A DNA stretch of 64,000 nucleotides, taken from assembly GCF_000739815.1 (NCBI RefSeq), contig NZ_BBJJ01000020.1:1-64000 (forward strand). The letters are read 5' to 3'. The notes under the pieces were generated by a model. It saw only the letters and a list, made by a program, of their open reading frames with translations. It ran no database searches and had not been told where the DNA came from. Source of the DNA: Paraburkholderia mimosarum LMG 23256 = NBRC 106338 (GTDB taxonomy: Bacteria > Pseudomonadota > Gammaproteobacteria > Burkholderiales > Burkholderiaceae). Positions 16,808-27,731 of the stretch are shown piece by piece (position 1 is the first letter of the stretch; every line of letters begins with the position of its first letter). Position numbers and translations under genes: made by a program.

Positions 16808-18057
16808 AGCGGGAACATCTCCTCCACGCGCGCGAGGCCGTTCACCAGCGCGTCGATGTCGGCGCGCGTGTTGTACAGCGCGAACGAGGCGCGCACCGTG
16901 GCGGGCACGCCATAGCGCGCCATCACCGGCATCGCGCAATGATGTCCCGTGCGCACCGCCACGCCGCACTGATCGAGTATCGTGCCGATATCGTGGGCAT
17001 GTGCGTTGTCCATGACGAACGAGACGATACCCAGCTTATCCATGGCAGTCCCAATCATTCTCACATGGCGGTTCGAGCGGAGCGCATCGTCCGCATAGGC
17101 GAGCAGATCGGCTTCGTGCCGCTGCGCCGCTTCAAGGCCAATCGCGCTCACATAATCGAGCGCCGCCGCAAGCCCGATCGCCCCCGCGATATTCGGCGTG
17201 CCTGCTTCGAAGCGCCACGGAATGACGTTGTACTCGGTCTTTTCGAAAGAGACGGCGCGTATCATGTCCCCGCCGCCCTGCCACGGCGGCATGGCCTCGA
17301 GCAGCGCGGCCTTCGCGTACAGCGCGCCGATGCCGGTCGGCCCGTAGACTTTGTGCCCCGAGAACGCATAAAAATCGCAATCGAGCGCGGTCACATTCAC
17401 GCTCAGATGCGCGATCGCCTGAGCCCCGTCGATCAGCACCGGCACGCCACGCGCATGCGCAACCTCGATCAGCCGCGCGACCGGATTCACGGTTCCCAGC
17501 GCGTTCGACGCATGCGCGAGCGCGACGATGCGCGTGCGCGCCCCGAGCATGCGCTCGTATGCATCGACGTCGAGCGCCCCCTCATCGTCGATGGGGACCA
17601 CCTTCAGCACCGCTCCTGTCTGCGCGCAGACGAGTTGCCAGGGCACGATATTCGAGTGGTGCTCCATCGCGGTGATGAGCACCTCGTCGCCGGGTTGCAG
17701 GCGCGGCCGCGCGAAGCTTTGCGCGACGAGGTTGATCGCCTCGGTGGTACCGCGCGTATAGACGATTTCCCGCTCGCTCGCCGCGTGAATGAAGCGCGCA
17801 ATGCGTGCGCGCGCGCCTTCGTACGCATCGGTCGCGCGCTGCGACAGCAAGTGCACGCCGCGATGGACGTTGGCGTTGTCATGCTCGTAATAGGCCTCTA
17901 TGGCGGCAATCACGCTCGCGGGCTTTTGGGTGGTGGCGGCGTTGTCGAGGTAGACGAGCGGCCGGCCATGCACGCTTTCGCGCAAGATCGGGAAGTCGCG
18001 ACGCCATGCCATCACGGTTTGCGCGTCGGGAAGACTCACCGGTTCGATCAGGTTCAT
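16804..18057 (-). CDS. sufS: Cysteine desulfurase SufS
   Basis: This 417-residue class-V aminotransferase-fold enzyme removes sulfur from cysteine for Fe-S assembly. The PLP lysine is Lys236 (FSGHKVYGPTG) and the catalytic Cys is Cys374 in the short RTGHHCAMP loop typical of group II (SufS) enzymes. The start at 18057 overlaps the sufD stop (ATGA), and the stop overlaps sufU the same way. The gene order and SufU neighbour indicate the SufS-SufU partnership seen in Gram-positive bacteria rather than SufS-SufE. Confidence 0.95.
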   Translation of the reverse strand: MNLIEPVSLPDAQTVMAWRRDFPILRESVHGRPLVYLDNAATTQKPASVIAAIEAYYEHDNANVHRGVHLLSQRATDAYEGARARIARFIHAASEREIVYTRGTTEAINLVAQSFARPRLQPGDEVLITAMEHHSNIVPWQLVCAQTGAVLKVVPIDDEGALDVDAYERMLGARTRIVALAHASNALGTVNPVARLIEVAHARGVPVLIDGAQAIAHLSVNVTALDCDFYAFSGHKVYGPTGIGALYAKAALLEAMPPWQGGGDMIRAVSFEKTEYNVIPWRFEAGTPNIAGAIGLAAALDYVSAIGLEAAQRHEADLLAYADDALRSNRHVRMIGTAMDKLGIVSFVMDNAHAHDIGTILDQCGVAVRTGHHCAMPVMARYGVPATVRASFALYNTRADIDALVNGLARVEEMFPL

Positions 18058-19379
18058 GAAAGTCCCCGCAGGCATTCGCCACCGGGCAGGCGCGCCAGCA
18101 ATCGCTGCGTGAGCCGGCTGCGCAGCGCCGCATTATCCACGCGGTCCACACTCGCGCGCGCGAACGCCCATACGAGGAGCGCGCGCGCCATGCGTTCGTC
18201 GATACCGCGCGAGCGCAGATAAAAGAGCGGATTCTCGTCGAGCTGGCCGACGGTCGCGCCGTGCGTGCATTTCACGTCGTCGGCGTGAATTTCCAGTTGC
18301 GGCTTCGTGTCGATCTCGGCGTTGCGCGAGAGCAGCAGGTTGTCGTTTCCCTGGTGCGCGTCGGTCTGCTGCGCGTCCTGGTGAACGATCACGCGGCCAT
18401 CGAACACGCCATGCGACGCACCATCGAGCACGCCCCGGTAGTATTCGCGGCTCGTGCCGCGCGGCATTTCGTGGTCGATACGCGTGTGGTGGTCAACGTG
18501 CTGCCGCGCGGTGACGAAGTACAAACCGTTCAGATCGACGTGGGCGCCTTCTGCGCCGAGCCGGGTGTCGATCTGCGTGCGCGACAGCGCGCCGCCAAAC
18601 GCGAACGAATGCGAGGTGAACTGGCTCGCCCGTTGCTGCGAAACGCCGATGTGCGCGATATGAAAGGCGCTGCGAGCCTCCTGCTGGATTCGGCAATGCT
18701 CGACCCTGGCTTCGTCGTCGACGATGATCTCCGTTTCGGTATTGACGAGATAGGCTTCGTCGCTGATGCCGGTGAACTGCTCGACGATCGAACAGCGCGC
18801 GCCCCGTTCCGCCACCACCGCATTGAACGAATGCATGGCGAGCGTGGCTTCGCTGCTGAAGAACAGCACATGGATCGGCCAGTCTATCGCGCAGCCGGGC
18901 GGCAGCACGACCACATAGCCGTCGCTGCGAAATGCGGCGTTGAGCGCCGCGAAGCCGTCCTCCGGCGCGCGGCGCGCCATGATCGCCTCCAGACGATCAG
19001 GAATCCTGCGCATGGCCTGGGCGAGCGAGCCGATGAACGCCCCTTGCGGCAACGGCGGCAAAGACGACAGCTTCGGCACGTGGCGGCCGTTCACGAACAC
19101 GAGCCGGCCAGCCGCCTCGGCGGGCACGAGATCGTCGATCAGGCGCGCGTAGTCGGCATGTGTGCCATCTGATGGCACGAAATTCCAGTGCGGTTTCGTA
19201 ATCGGCGTCACGTTGGTGTATTTCCACGCTTCCAGTTGCGTACCGGGAAAGCCCAGCGTTTCGAAACGGTCGAACGCGTGGCGCCTCGCCTTGCGCAACC
19301 AGGGCAGCTCGACGCCCGCCAATGTTCCCGCCATCGTGCGGAAAGCCCCGCGGTAATGCTCGCGCGTTGATTCGCTCAT
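18054..19379 (-). CDS. sufD: SufD, SufBC2D complex subunit
   Basis: This 441-residue protein has the SufBD beta-helix core, with family landmarks LEAWKYTNVTPI near residue 50, a central GARCSIVEQFTG and a C-terminal KCTHGATVGQLDENPLFYLRSRGI segment. In the SufBC2D complex SufD is needed for iron entry and ATPase control during cluster building. It is coupled to sufC upstream and sufS downstream by 4-base overlaps. Confidence 0.94.
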   Translation of the reverse strand: MSESTREHYRGAFRTMAGTLAGVELPWLRKARRHAFDRFETLGFPGTQLEAWKYTNVTPITKPHWNFVPSDGTHADYARLIDDLVPAEAAGRLVFVNGRHVPKLSSLPPLPQGAFIGSLAQAMRRIPDRLEAIMARRAPEDGFAALNAAFRSDGYVVVLPPGCAIDWPIHVLFFSSEATLAMHSFNAVVAERGARCSIVEQFTGISDEAYLVNTETEIIVDDEARVEHCRIQQEARSAFHIAHIGVSQQRASQFTSHSFAFGGALSRTQIDTRLGAEGAHVDLNGLYFVTARQHVDHHTRIDHEMPRGTSREYYRGVLDGASHGVFDGRVIVHQDAQQTDAHQGNDNLLLSRNAEIDTKPQLEIHADDVKCTHGATVGQLDENPLFYLRSRGIDERMARALLVWAFARASVDRVDNAALRSRLTQRLLARLPGGECLRGLS

Positions 19380-20176
19380 CGTTGCTCCCTGCCGGACGCG
19401 GGGTATGCCGCCCCGGCTTCCAGCCCATCATTTTCGTGCGCACCGAGCCAGCCATAGCCCTTGCTTTCCAGTTCGCGCGCAAGCTCGCTCGTGCCGGAGC
19501 GCACGATGCGCCCCTGCGACAGCACGTGCACGTGGTCCGGCACGATGTAGTCGAGCAAGCGCTGGTAGTGGGTAACCAGTACGATGGCCCTGTTGGCGTC
19601 GCGCATCTGGTTCACGCCGCGGGCGACCACTTGCAGCGCGTCGATATCGAGGCCGGAATCGGTCTCGTCGAGTATGGACAGACGCGGCGCCAGCACGGTC
19701 ATTTGCAGCACTTCGTTGCGCTTTTTCTCGCCGCCCGAGAATCCTTCGTTCACGCCGCGGTACAGGAGGTCTTCCTTCATTTCCATGTCCGCGAGCTTCT
19801 GCTTCACCAGGGCGAGAAAATCCATCGCGTCGAGTTCCGGCTCGCCGCGATGCCTGCGCTGCGCATTGAGCGCGGCCTTGAGCAGATAGATATTGCTCAC
19901 GCCCGGTATTTCCACCGGATACTGAAAGGCGAGAAAGATCCCCCGGCGCGCGCGTTCATCGGGCGCGAGCGCGAGCAGGTCGCAGCCGTCGTACTGCACG
20001 CTGCCCCCCGTGACCACGTAATGCTCGCGCCCCGCCAGCACATGGGCGAGCGTGCTCTTGCCGGAGCCGTTCGGCCCCATGATCGCGTGCACCTCGCCCG
20101 CATTCACGCGCAGATCGAGACCACGCAGGATCGGCTTGTTTTCCACTTCGACATTCAGATTGCGGATTTCCAGCAT
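19376..20176 (-). CDS. sufC: SufC ATPase
   Basis: This 266-residue ABC-type ATPase drives the SufBC2D scaffold. It has Walker A GPNGSGKS at 34-41, the SufC-type signature FSGGEKKRNEVLQ and the hallmark LDETDSGLDID. Its C-terminal tail (to YPASGREQR) is slightly longer than in E. coli SufC. It starts 13 bases after the sufB stop with a GGGAGCG ribosome site and overlaps sufD by 4 bases. Confidence 0.95.
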   Translation of the reverse strand: MLEIRNLNVEVENKPILRGLDLRVNAGEVHAIMGPNGSGKSTLAHVLAGREHYVVTGGSVQYDGCDLLALAPDERARRGIFLAFQYPVEIPGVSNIYLLKAALNAQRRHRGEPELDAMDFLALVKQKLADMEMKEDLLYRGVNEGFSGGEKKRNEVLQMTVLAPRLSILDETDSGLDIDALQVVARGVNQMRDANRAIVLVTHYQRLLDYIVPDHVHVLSQGRIVRSGTSELARELESKGYGWLGAHENDGLEAGAAYPASGREQR

Positions 20177-20189
20177 TCGTCGCTCCCTG

Positions 20190-21638
<1,449 letters not shown>

Positions 21639-21986
21639 GACGTTATTACGGTCTCCTTGATACTCAGGATTTCATTCTAGAGCCGCTGTCAAAACCCTGG
21701 CATGGCCGGGGTTAAGCGCGCTCTGGCGCAACGCGTACGGGTGGAAACCCAGGCATGCGCGATGCGAAAGACCCTGCTGACGTTGGAGGAACGACAGCGC
21801 ATGATGGGCTCACTGTCGATATGGTCGGATATCGTTGCCTTCGAAGCCTTGGCGCTCACTGGGGCTGGCTACGCGAGTTGCGTCATTCAACGCCGGGACA
21901 CTGGTCCTTGTCTGCTGCCGCGCGATACGCCCCCGCGCCATTCGCGAAGTCCTCCATGAAGACGACCAGGGAAAAAAGGAGCAGCC
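21639..21986. other. Intergenic region upstream of sufB
   Basis: This 348-base gap lies between divergent genes. On the minus strand a TTGACA lies about 50 bases before sufB, but no -10 hexamer stands at the right distance. The imperfect repeat AACCCTGG...CCGGGGTT lies near 21692-21713. Short open frames here have no recognisable content or ribosome site. Confidence 0.35.
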
Positions 21987-22253
21987 ATGAACTCACATGA
22001 GGCACTCATCTGGGGCGCGATCGTCTGCATGCCGCTCGGCGCCGCTTGCATGCTCCCTGCCGCGCAGGCCCAGACCGAAGCGCATCCAACTGACCATTCG
22101 GCAGCGCCTCCGATGGTGAAACCCCCAGCGGCGGCTCCGGGCGCAGCGAGTGCAACGAACCCCGACAACATGCCCGTAAAGAAGCCGAAAGGCCCCGCCG
22201 CGAACGACGACATGATGCGCAGCGACCCCGCCAGCGCGTCCAAGGCGAAATAG
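21987..22253 (+). CDS. Small exported Pro/Ala-rich protein
   Basis: This 88-residue protein has a signal peptide ending near AAQAQT and a low-complexity Ala/Pro/Lys mature part (PPMVKPPAAAPGAA). A very good AAAGGAGCAGCC ribosome site precedes the ATG. No family is recognised; the size and composition are typical of the small periplasmic proteins scattered through Burkholderia genomes. Confidence 0.6.
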   Translation: MNSHEALIWGAIVCMPLGAACMLPAAQAQTEAHPTDHSAAPPMVKPPAAAPGAASATNPDNMPVKKPKGPAANDDMMRSDPASASKAK

Positions 22254-22356
22254 CGGAAAAAGAGTTAACGCGAGCCGCGCAAAGCTCTACCCTTAAGCAA
22301 GGGTGAACCCGCAAAAACGGTCGCCCCCTGAACAATGAAACTCGCGGAGGACCAGG

Positions 22357-22617
22357 ATGAGAATCGAATTTACGAGTCGCCGTCACGCCGTGGCGGCCGC
22401 GCGCGTTGCGTTCGAGGCCCACGTGGATGACCGCCCGGTATGGTGCAGCGTATCGCTCGATGCGCTGAACGATCGCTTCGGCAATACCGGCACTTCGGCG
22501 CATGCACTCTTGAGCGCGTTCGAGGCGAATCGCCCCAGCATCGAGCTGGCAGCGCGCCATGCACTGGAGAAAAACGGGGGGCAGTCGGTGGAACTGGAAA
22601 CGCGCGATCTCGAATGA
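22357..22617 (+). CDS. DUF1488 family protein
   Basis: This 86-residue cytosolic protein fits the DUF1488 pattern: an MRIEF...VAFEAHVDDRPVWCSVSLDALNDRFG first half and a LLSAFEANRPSIELAARHALE helix in the second. The family's function is unknown. A GCGGAGGACCAGG ribosome site precedes the ATG at 22357. Confidence 0.78.
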   Translation: MRIEFTSRRHAVAAARVAFEAHVDDRPVWCSVSLDALNDRFGNTGTSAHALLSAFEANRPSIELAARHALEKNGGQSVELETRDLE

Positions 22618-22807
22618 GTCGCTGCGAGTGACCGCCGCGCCGCGCGCTGCCGTGCGGCGCCATTCATGTCGCACACGGCACTATCCATGCGCTTCTGGCG
22701 ATGAGCTTCGCCAATCGCCCTGGCCGGCGAGCTTTGCGCCGCCGCGGTGTCCACGTGGGACGGCTTGCCGTTGACATCCGCTCGTGAGGTCCGGCCGGCT
22801 TGACGGC

Positions 22808-23383
22808 TCAACTGTCGGGCGGCCGTGCGGGCACCTCCTGCCAGCCGCCGGGGCAGGACTGCACGTAGGGGTAGTAGGTCTGAGACGCCACACAGTAGTA
22901 CCAGACGCCGAATTGCGGCGCGCCGCCGCCCTGTCCACCCTGTTGCTGGTACGGGTCGTATACGGCGGGGGTGCTGCCTTGATCCTGTACCTGGCCTTGC
23001 TCGATCCATTGCGTTGATTGCGAGAAGTCGCCGGAAACGTATGGGTAATAGACGCTGGCGACATAAGGCGGATAGTAATACGGATAGAACGGATAGCCGT
23101 AGACGAAACCCGGGCCGAAGTAGAAGCCGACGCTCGCCGAACCGCAGCAGCCATACCAGCCGTGATAGTGGCCGCCATGGTACCAGCCGTAGCCGTGGTA
23201 GTAACCGCCGTGATAGTAACCGCCGTGGTAATAGCCGCCGTGCGACCACGCGCCGCCGTGATAGCCGCCGTGCCAGCCGCCCCCGCCATGCGCCCAGCCG
23301 CCGCCTCTGCCCGCGATCGCACCGGCACTGATGCACAACGCAGCAAGCACGAGCAGGAGACTGCACAATCCACGCCTTTTCAT
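22808..23383 (-). CDS. Exported Gly/His/Tyr-rich protein
   Basis: This 191-residue protein has a signal peptide (MKRRGLCSLLLVLAALCISAGAIA). The first part of the mature chain is built from degenerate GGYYHGGYYHG-type repeats, rich in Gly, His, Tyr and Trp (about residues 26-80). A Tyr/Pro-rich segment with FYFGPGF and YPFYPYYYPPY follows, and then a C-terminal domain with two Cys (WYYCVASQTYYPYVQSCPGGW). That last pattern is familiar from small Burkholderia envelope proteins. Histidine density suggests metal binding, which is inference. I chose ATG 23383, with a GGGGTGAG ribosome site, over an upstream GTG. Confidence 0.75.
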   Translation of the reverse strand: MKRRGLCSLLLVLAALCISAGAIAGRGGGWAHGGGGWHGGYHGGAWSHGGYYHGGYYHGGYYHGYGWYHGGHYHGWYGCCGSASVGFYFGPGFVYGYPFYPYYYPPYVASVYYPYVSGDFSQSTQWIEQGQVQDQGSTPAVYDPYQQQGGQGGGAPQFGVWYYCVASQTYYPYVQSCPGGWQEVPARPPDS

Positions 23384-23540
23384 GATGCTCACCCCGAGCG
23401 CTCTCTAGCCCCATAGGACAGTTTAGGCGTCGGAAGCCGTTTTTTCCGGCCCACGTTGACGCGGCGCATCACGGCGCGCGGCCTGTGCGTCAAGCGCGCG
23501 TGATCGATGCGCCTCGCACCGCTCGCACGCTCACGTTTGT

Positions 23541-23864
23541 TCAGCGGGCACGAACGAAATGATGTTCTATCTTCGCGCGCAAGACGCCATCGACAGCCGC
23601 GAGTTGTTCGCGCAGGCGAACCGCTTCACGCTCCGAAACTTCGCCGAACACGATCCTCTGTTCGAGAACGTCGCCGAAGCGGGTAACGGCCCACCGGTCG
23701 ACCACGATCTGTTCCCCTTCGAGCACGTCGGCGGCCGTCGAAACGACGCCGAGATTCAGGCCGGAGACGAGATGAACCGTATGAGTCAGCGTGAAACCAG
23801 GAAGACAGTGCGAGAGATCCTCGCAGGGCGTGGAGGAAGAGGAGGCTGCGATATCCTGGCGCAT
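23541..23864 (-). CDS. Small protein with ACT-like pattern, downstream of dehydratase gene
   Basis: This 107-residue protein is not assigned to a family. From about residue 27 the predicted order strand (FTLTHTVHLVSG), helix, strand (VVDRWAVTRF), strand (EQRIVFGEVS), helix (REAVRLREQLAAVD), strand (VLRAKIEHHF) is the beta-alpha-beta-beta-alpha-beta order of an ACT or ferredoxin-like fold. That reading is by eye. A CCGGAGCC ribosome site precedes the ATG at 23864; the frame continues upstream without another good start. It lies 244 bases downstream of the dehydratase gene on the same strand. Confidence 0.6.
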   Translation of the reverse strand: MRQDIAASSSSTPCEDLSHCLPGFTLTHTVHLVSGLNLGVVSTAADVLEGEQIVVDRWAVTRFGDVLEQRIVFGEVSEREAVRLREQLAAVDGVLRAKIEHHFVRAR

Positions 23865-24108
23865 GGTGGCTCCGGAAGAAAGTTGATCGAACCGGTGCCA
23901 GCTGCGCTGCTCCCGTTTCGTTGCCGCAAATCGGCCGCATCGCCTCGAAGGCGTCCACCTTGCCCGGGAGGGCAGGTTGGCGTCGGTCAGTCCGACTCTG
24001 GATGCATTGCTACTCGTGCTTGCTTCACTCTCGTTCGATATCTCGAACGAGCTTTCATTATACCGAAATCGAGGAACGGAACAAGCCGTGACGCTTTGCG
24101 CGAGGCGC

Positions 24109-25881
24109 CTACTTCCTGGGAATCGGGCCACGAGATTCGGCCGCTCTCAGAAAATCGAAGTCGGCGCCCTTGTCTGCCTGGGTCACGGTATCGAGGTACA
24201 GCTTGTGATACCCCCGGCTTGCCGTGGGCACCGTAACCGGGTTCGACTCTCGCCGACGCCGCAGTTCTTCGTCGTCCACGAGCAAGGTAATTTCGCGGTT
24301 CGCCACGCTCAGGCGGATGCGGTCCCCGCTGCGGACGTGCGCAAGCGGGCCGCCTATCGCGGCTTCCGGCGTCACGTGCAGCACGATCGTCCCGAATGCC
24401 GTGCCGCTCATGCGGCCATCGGAGATCCGCACCATGTCCTTCACCCCGGCGCGCGCCAATTTCTTCGGGATCGGGATATAGCCGGCCTCCGGCATACCCG
24501 GCGCGCCTTTCGGCCCAATGCATTTGAGGACGATGATGTCATCGGCATGCACGTCGAGGTCGTCCGAGTCGATGCGGTTCGCCATGTCGCTCGCGTCCTC
24601 GAACACGACAGCGCGGCCAACGTGCTCCATGAGCGCCGCGGAGGCGGCCGACTGTTTGATGATGGCTCCGCCGGGCGCGAGGTTGCCGCGGAGCACGGCC
24701 AGGCCGCCTTGTGGGTAGACGGGCGCGCCAAGCGGCTTCACCACGTCTTGCGCGAAGCGGGGCCCCGCGCGCTCCATCTCCTCGCCCAGCGTTCGGCCGG
24801 TCACCGTCATGGCGTCGAGATGAAGCAACGGCTCGAGTTCACGAAGGAGCGTGGCCATGCCGCCCGCCCGATGGAAATCTTCCATGTAGTGCTCGCCGGA
24901 AGGCTTGAGGTTGAGGATCACCGGTGTTTCGCGACCCATGCGGTCCACCGCATCGAGATCGATGTCGAAACCCATGCGTCCGGCGATGGCAGCAAGATGC
25001 ACGATGCCGTTCGTCGACCCGCCGATGGCGAGCAGTACGCGCAGGCCGTTTTCGAACGACTCCGCGGTGAGCACCTGATCGACAGTGAGCCGTCGTCTCG
25101 CCATCTCCACGGCCTGTGCGCCGGTTTGCTCGGCAACGCGCATGCGGTCCGAGGTCACGGCCGGGGGCGTCGCGCCGCCCGGCACCGTCATGCCCATGGC
25201 TTCCGCCACGCAAGCCATCGTGCTGGCCGTGCCCATGACGGCGCACGTCCCCACGCCCGGCACGAGCCGCTCGTTCACCTCGGCGATCTCTTCGGCCGTG
25301 ACCTCGCCCGCACGAAACTTGCCCCAGTAGCGGCGGCAATCCGTGCACGCGCCAACGCGTTCGCCGCGATGCGCGCCCGTCATCATGGACCCGGTGATGA
25401 GCTGAATGGCGGGAATGCCCGCCGATGCGGCGCCCATCAACTGCGCGGGTACCGTCTTGTCACAGCCGCCGATGAGCACGACCGCGTCCATGGGCTGTGC
25501 GCGAATCATCTCCTCGGTATCCATCGACATGAGATTGCGCATGAACATGCTTGTTGGCTGCGAAAAGCTCTCGTGGATGGAAATGGTCGGAAACTCCATC
25601 GGCAATCCGCCCGCCAGCAAAATGCCGCGCTTGAGCGCCTCGACGAGTTGCGGCACGTTGCCGTGACACGGGTTGTACGCGCTCCCCGTATTCGCGATGC
25701 CGATCACCGGACGCTCCAGCGCGTCGTCGGTATAGCCGGCGCCCTTGATGAAGGCCTTGCGCAGGAATAGCGAGAAGTCCGTGTCGCCGTAACTGGTCAG
25801 TCCGCCGCGCATGCCATGGGGGCCATGGGAATCGTTTTCGTCGCTCTGGTTGTTTTCGTTGGGGAAGCTCTTCTCGGACAT
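24109..25881 (-). CDS. IlvD/Edd-family dehydratase, sugar-acid type (L-arabinonate dehydratase-like)
   Basis: This 590-residue Fe-S dehydratase has Cys72 (NPCHGN), Cys140 (GGCDKT) and Cys213 (GVGTCAVMG), spaced exactly as the three 2Fe-2S ligands of Rhizobium L-arabinonate dehydratase (Cys59, 127, 200). This points to a sugar-acid dehydratase giving a 2-keto-3-deoxy acid rather than IlvD of branched-chain synthesis. An N-terminal Asn/Asp/Ser-rich tail of about 20 residues precedes the fold. The ATG at 25881 has a GAGGATG ribosome site. It is divergent from zwf, in keeping with sugar catabolism. The exact substrate (arabinonate, xylonate, gluconate or other) is not resolved. Confidence 0.9.
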   Translation of the reverse strand: MSEKSFPNENNQSDENDSHGPHGMRGGLTSYGDTDFSLFLRKAFIKGAGYTDDALERPVIGIANTGSAYNPCHGNVPQLVEALKRGILLAGGLPMEFPTISIHESFSQPTSMFMRNLMSMDTEEMIRAQPMDAVVLIGGCDKTVPAQLMGAASAGIPAIQLITGSMMTGAHRGERVGACTDCRRYWGKFRAGEVTAEEIAEVNERLVPGVGTCAVMGTASTMACVAEAMGMTVPGGATPPAVTSDRMRVAEQTGAQAVEMARRRLTVDQVLTAESFENGLRVLLAIGGSTNGIVHLAAIAGRMGFDIDLDAVDRMGRETPVILNLKPSGEHYMEDFHRAGGMATLLRELEPLLHLDAMTVTGRTLGEEMERAGPRFAQDVVKPLGAPVYPQGGLAVLRGNLAPGGAIIKQSAASAALMEHVGRAVVFEDASDMANRIDSDDLDVHADDIIVLKCIGPKGAPGMPEAGYIPIPKKLARAGVKDMVRISDGRMSGTAFGTIVLHVTPEAAIGGPLAHVRSGDRIRLSVANREITLLVDDEELRRRRESNPVTVPTASRGYHKLYLDTVTQADKGADFDFLRAAESRGPIPRK

Positions 25882-26077
25882 GGGCACATCCTCGGTTCGT
25901 TTCGAATGCCGTCGCCAATCAGCGCATTGAGAGCGTACAGCGAACACGCGCAATGAGCAGGCACCACGATATTACAAAATGCCTGCGAGAACGAATGGAA
26001 CCCGATGCGCGCAAACCCCGATCATTCGAGGTATCGCATTTGCGCGCTGCGTGTATTTCGGTGCATTGAACCTGGCC

Positions 26078-27709
26078 ATGTCGACGAACCATTCCAGCCG
26101 CGATTCCGCCAACGACGCCTCCCGCGCTTCCAGCGCGGCGGCCAGCAAAAAAGCGCCTGACCGCCCCCATAGCGCGCCGTCTGCCGCTGCGTTGCCCGCG
26201 CGCAAGCAACCCGCGCCGCCCTGCACGCTCGTGATCTTCGGCGCCGGGGGCGATCTGACCAAACGCCTGCTGATGCCCGCCCTTTACACCCTCGCCGCCG
26301 ATCGCCTGCTCGACGAGGGCACGAAGATCATCGGCGTCAATCATGGCGAGCGCGAAACGAAGGCCTGGTCCGACGATTTGCACGCCGCGCTGCTGAAGTT
26401 CGCCGCCGATAAGGCGAGCACTTTTCACGCCGGCAAGCTCGACGATGAAGCGTGGGACTGGATCGCGCAGCGCCTCACCTACATGGCCGGCGATTTCGAG
26501 GACGACACCGCCTATGAACGTCTCGCGCAGCAGCTGAACGGCAAGTCGCCCGGCAACGTCGTGTTCTACCTCGCGGTGGGCGCGCGCTTTTTCAAGCCGA
26601 TCAGCGAACGGCTCGGCAACGCCGGTTTGCTCCACGAAGGCAAGGACGGCGATGGCCCGTTCCGCCGTCTCGTGATCGAAAAACCCTTTGGCGCCGATCT
26701 CGCTTCGGCGCGCGACTTGAACCGGCATGTGCTGCGCTACGCAAACGAGTCGCAGGTCTACCGCATCGACCATTTCCTCGGCAAGGACACGGTGCAGAGC
26801 ATTCTCGCGCTGCGTTTCGCCAACGCGATGTTCGAGCCGGTGTGGCGGTGCGAATGCATCGACAGCGTGCAGATCACGGCCTCCGAAGTGATCGGCGTGG
26901 AAGGCCGCGGCAGGTTCTACGAGCAGACCGGCGCGTTTCGCGACATGGTGCCGAACCATCTCTTCCAGTTGCTCGCCATGATCGCGATGGAGCCGCCCAA
27001 TTCTTTCGACGCTCAAGCCGTGCGCAACCGGAAAGTCGAGGTCTTCGAGGCGCTCGAGCCGCTCACCCCCGCCGACGTGGTATTCGGGCAATACGCAAGA
27101 GGCCCGGCGGGCGTGGGCTATCGCGAAGAACCGGACGTGGCGAAAGAGAGCCGCGTCGAAACCTATGCCGCCGCGCGCGTGCACATCGACAACTGGCGCT
27201 GGGCGGGCGTGCCGTTCTATCTACGCACCGGCAAGCGGCTGGCCGCGCGGCGCACGGAGATTTCGGTCCAGTTGAAGCGCGTGCCATTTCTCCTCTTTCG
27301 CGACACGCCCGTCAACACGCTCGCGGCCAACGTGCTGACGCTGCGCATCGACCCGACGCACGGCACGAGCTTCGACTTCAACGTGAAGACGCCGGGGCCG
27401 GTCATGCAGATCGGCGCCGTGTGCTCCACGTTCGACTATGACGACTTCTTCGCGGCCCATGCCAATGTCGGCTACGAAACGCTGCTGTACGATTGCATGC
27501 TCGGCGACCAGACGCTCTTCCAGCGCGCCGACGGCATCGAAGCGGCGTGGGCGGCGGTGGATGGCGTGTTGCATCCGGAACACGACGCGGCGCTTCGCGT
27601 GTACGACTACGCCGCGGGCAGCGAGGGCCCGGCGCAAGCCGATGCGCTGCTCGCGCGCGACGGCCGGGCATGGCGCCCGCTCGCGCGGGCCGAACCGACG
27701 AAGACGTGA
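26078..27709 (+). CDS. zwf: Glucose-6-phosphate 1-dehydrogenase
   Basis: This 543-residue enzyme oxidises glucose 6-phosphate to 6-phosphogluconolactone, feeding the Entner-Doudoroff and pentose phosphate routes. Motifs are GAGGDLTKR (nucleotide binding), VIEKPFG and RIDHFLGKD, where the usual YLGKE reads FLGKD. It carries an extra Ser/Ala-rich N-terminal tail of about 50 residues, so it is longer than the usual 490. The ATG at 26078 has no clear ribosome site, so the true start may differ. It is followed after 22 bases by a polyphosphate-glucokinase-like gene. Confidence 0.93.
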   Translation: MSTNHSSRDSANDASRASSAAASKKAPDRPHSAPSAAALPARKQPAPPCTLVIFGAGGDLTKRLLMPALYTLAADRLLDEGTKIIGVNHGERETKAWSDDLHAALLKFAADKASTFHAGKLDDEAWDWIAQRLTYMAGDFEDDTAYERLAQQLNGKSPGNVVFYLAVGARFFKPISERLGNAGLLHEGKDGDGPFRRLVIEKPFGADLASARDLNRHVLRYANESQVYRIDHFLGKDTVQSILALRFANAMFEPVWRCECIDSVQITASEVIGVEGRGRFYEQTGAFRDMVPNHLFQLLAMIAMEPPNSFDAQAVRNRKVEVFEALEPLTPADVVFGQYARGPAGVGYREEPDVAKESRVETYAAARVHIDNWRWAGVPFYLRTGKRLAARRTEISVQLKRVPFLLFRDTPVNTLAANVLTLRIDPTHGTSFDFNVKTPGPVMQIGAVCSTFDYDDFFAAHANVGYETLLYDCMLGDQTLFQRADGIEAAWAAVDGVLHPEHDAALRVYDYAAGSEGPAQADALLARDGRAWRPLARAEPTKT

Positions 27710-27731
27710 ACCCGATAGCCAAGGAGGACGA

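Noticed and set aside
23977..25770. Plus-strand reading frame of 597 codons
   Set aside because: Antisense to the IlvD/Edd dehydratase, whose cluster cysteines and motifs are clear; the plus frame has no recognisable domain.
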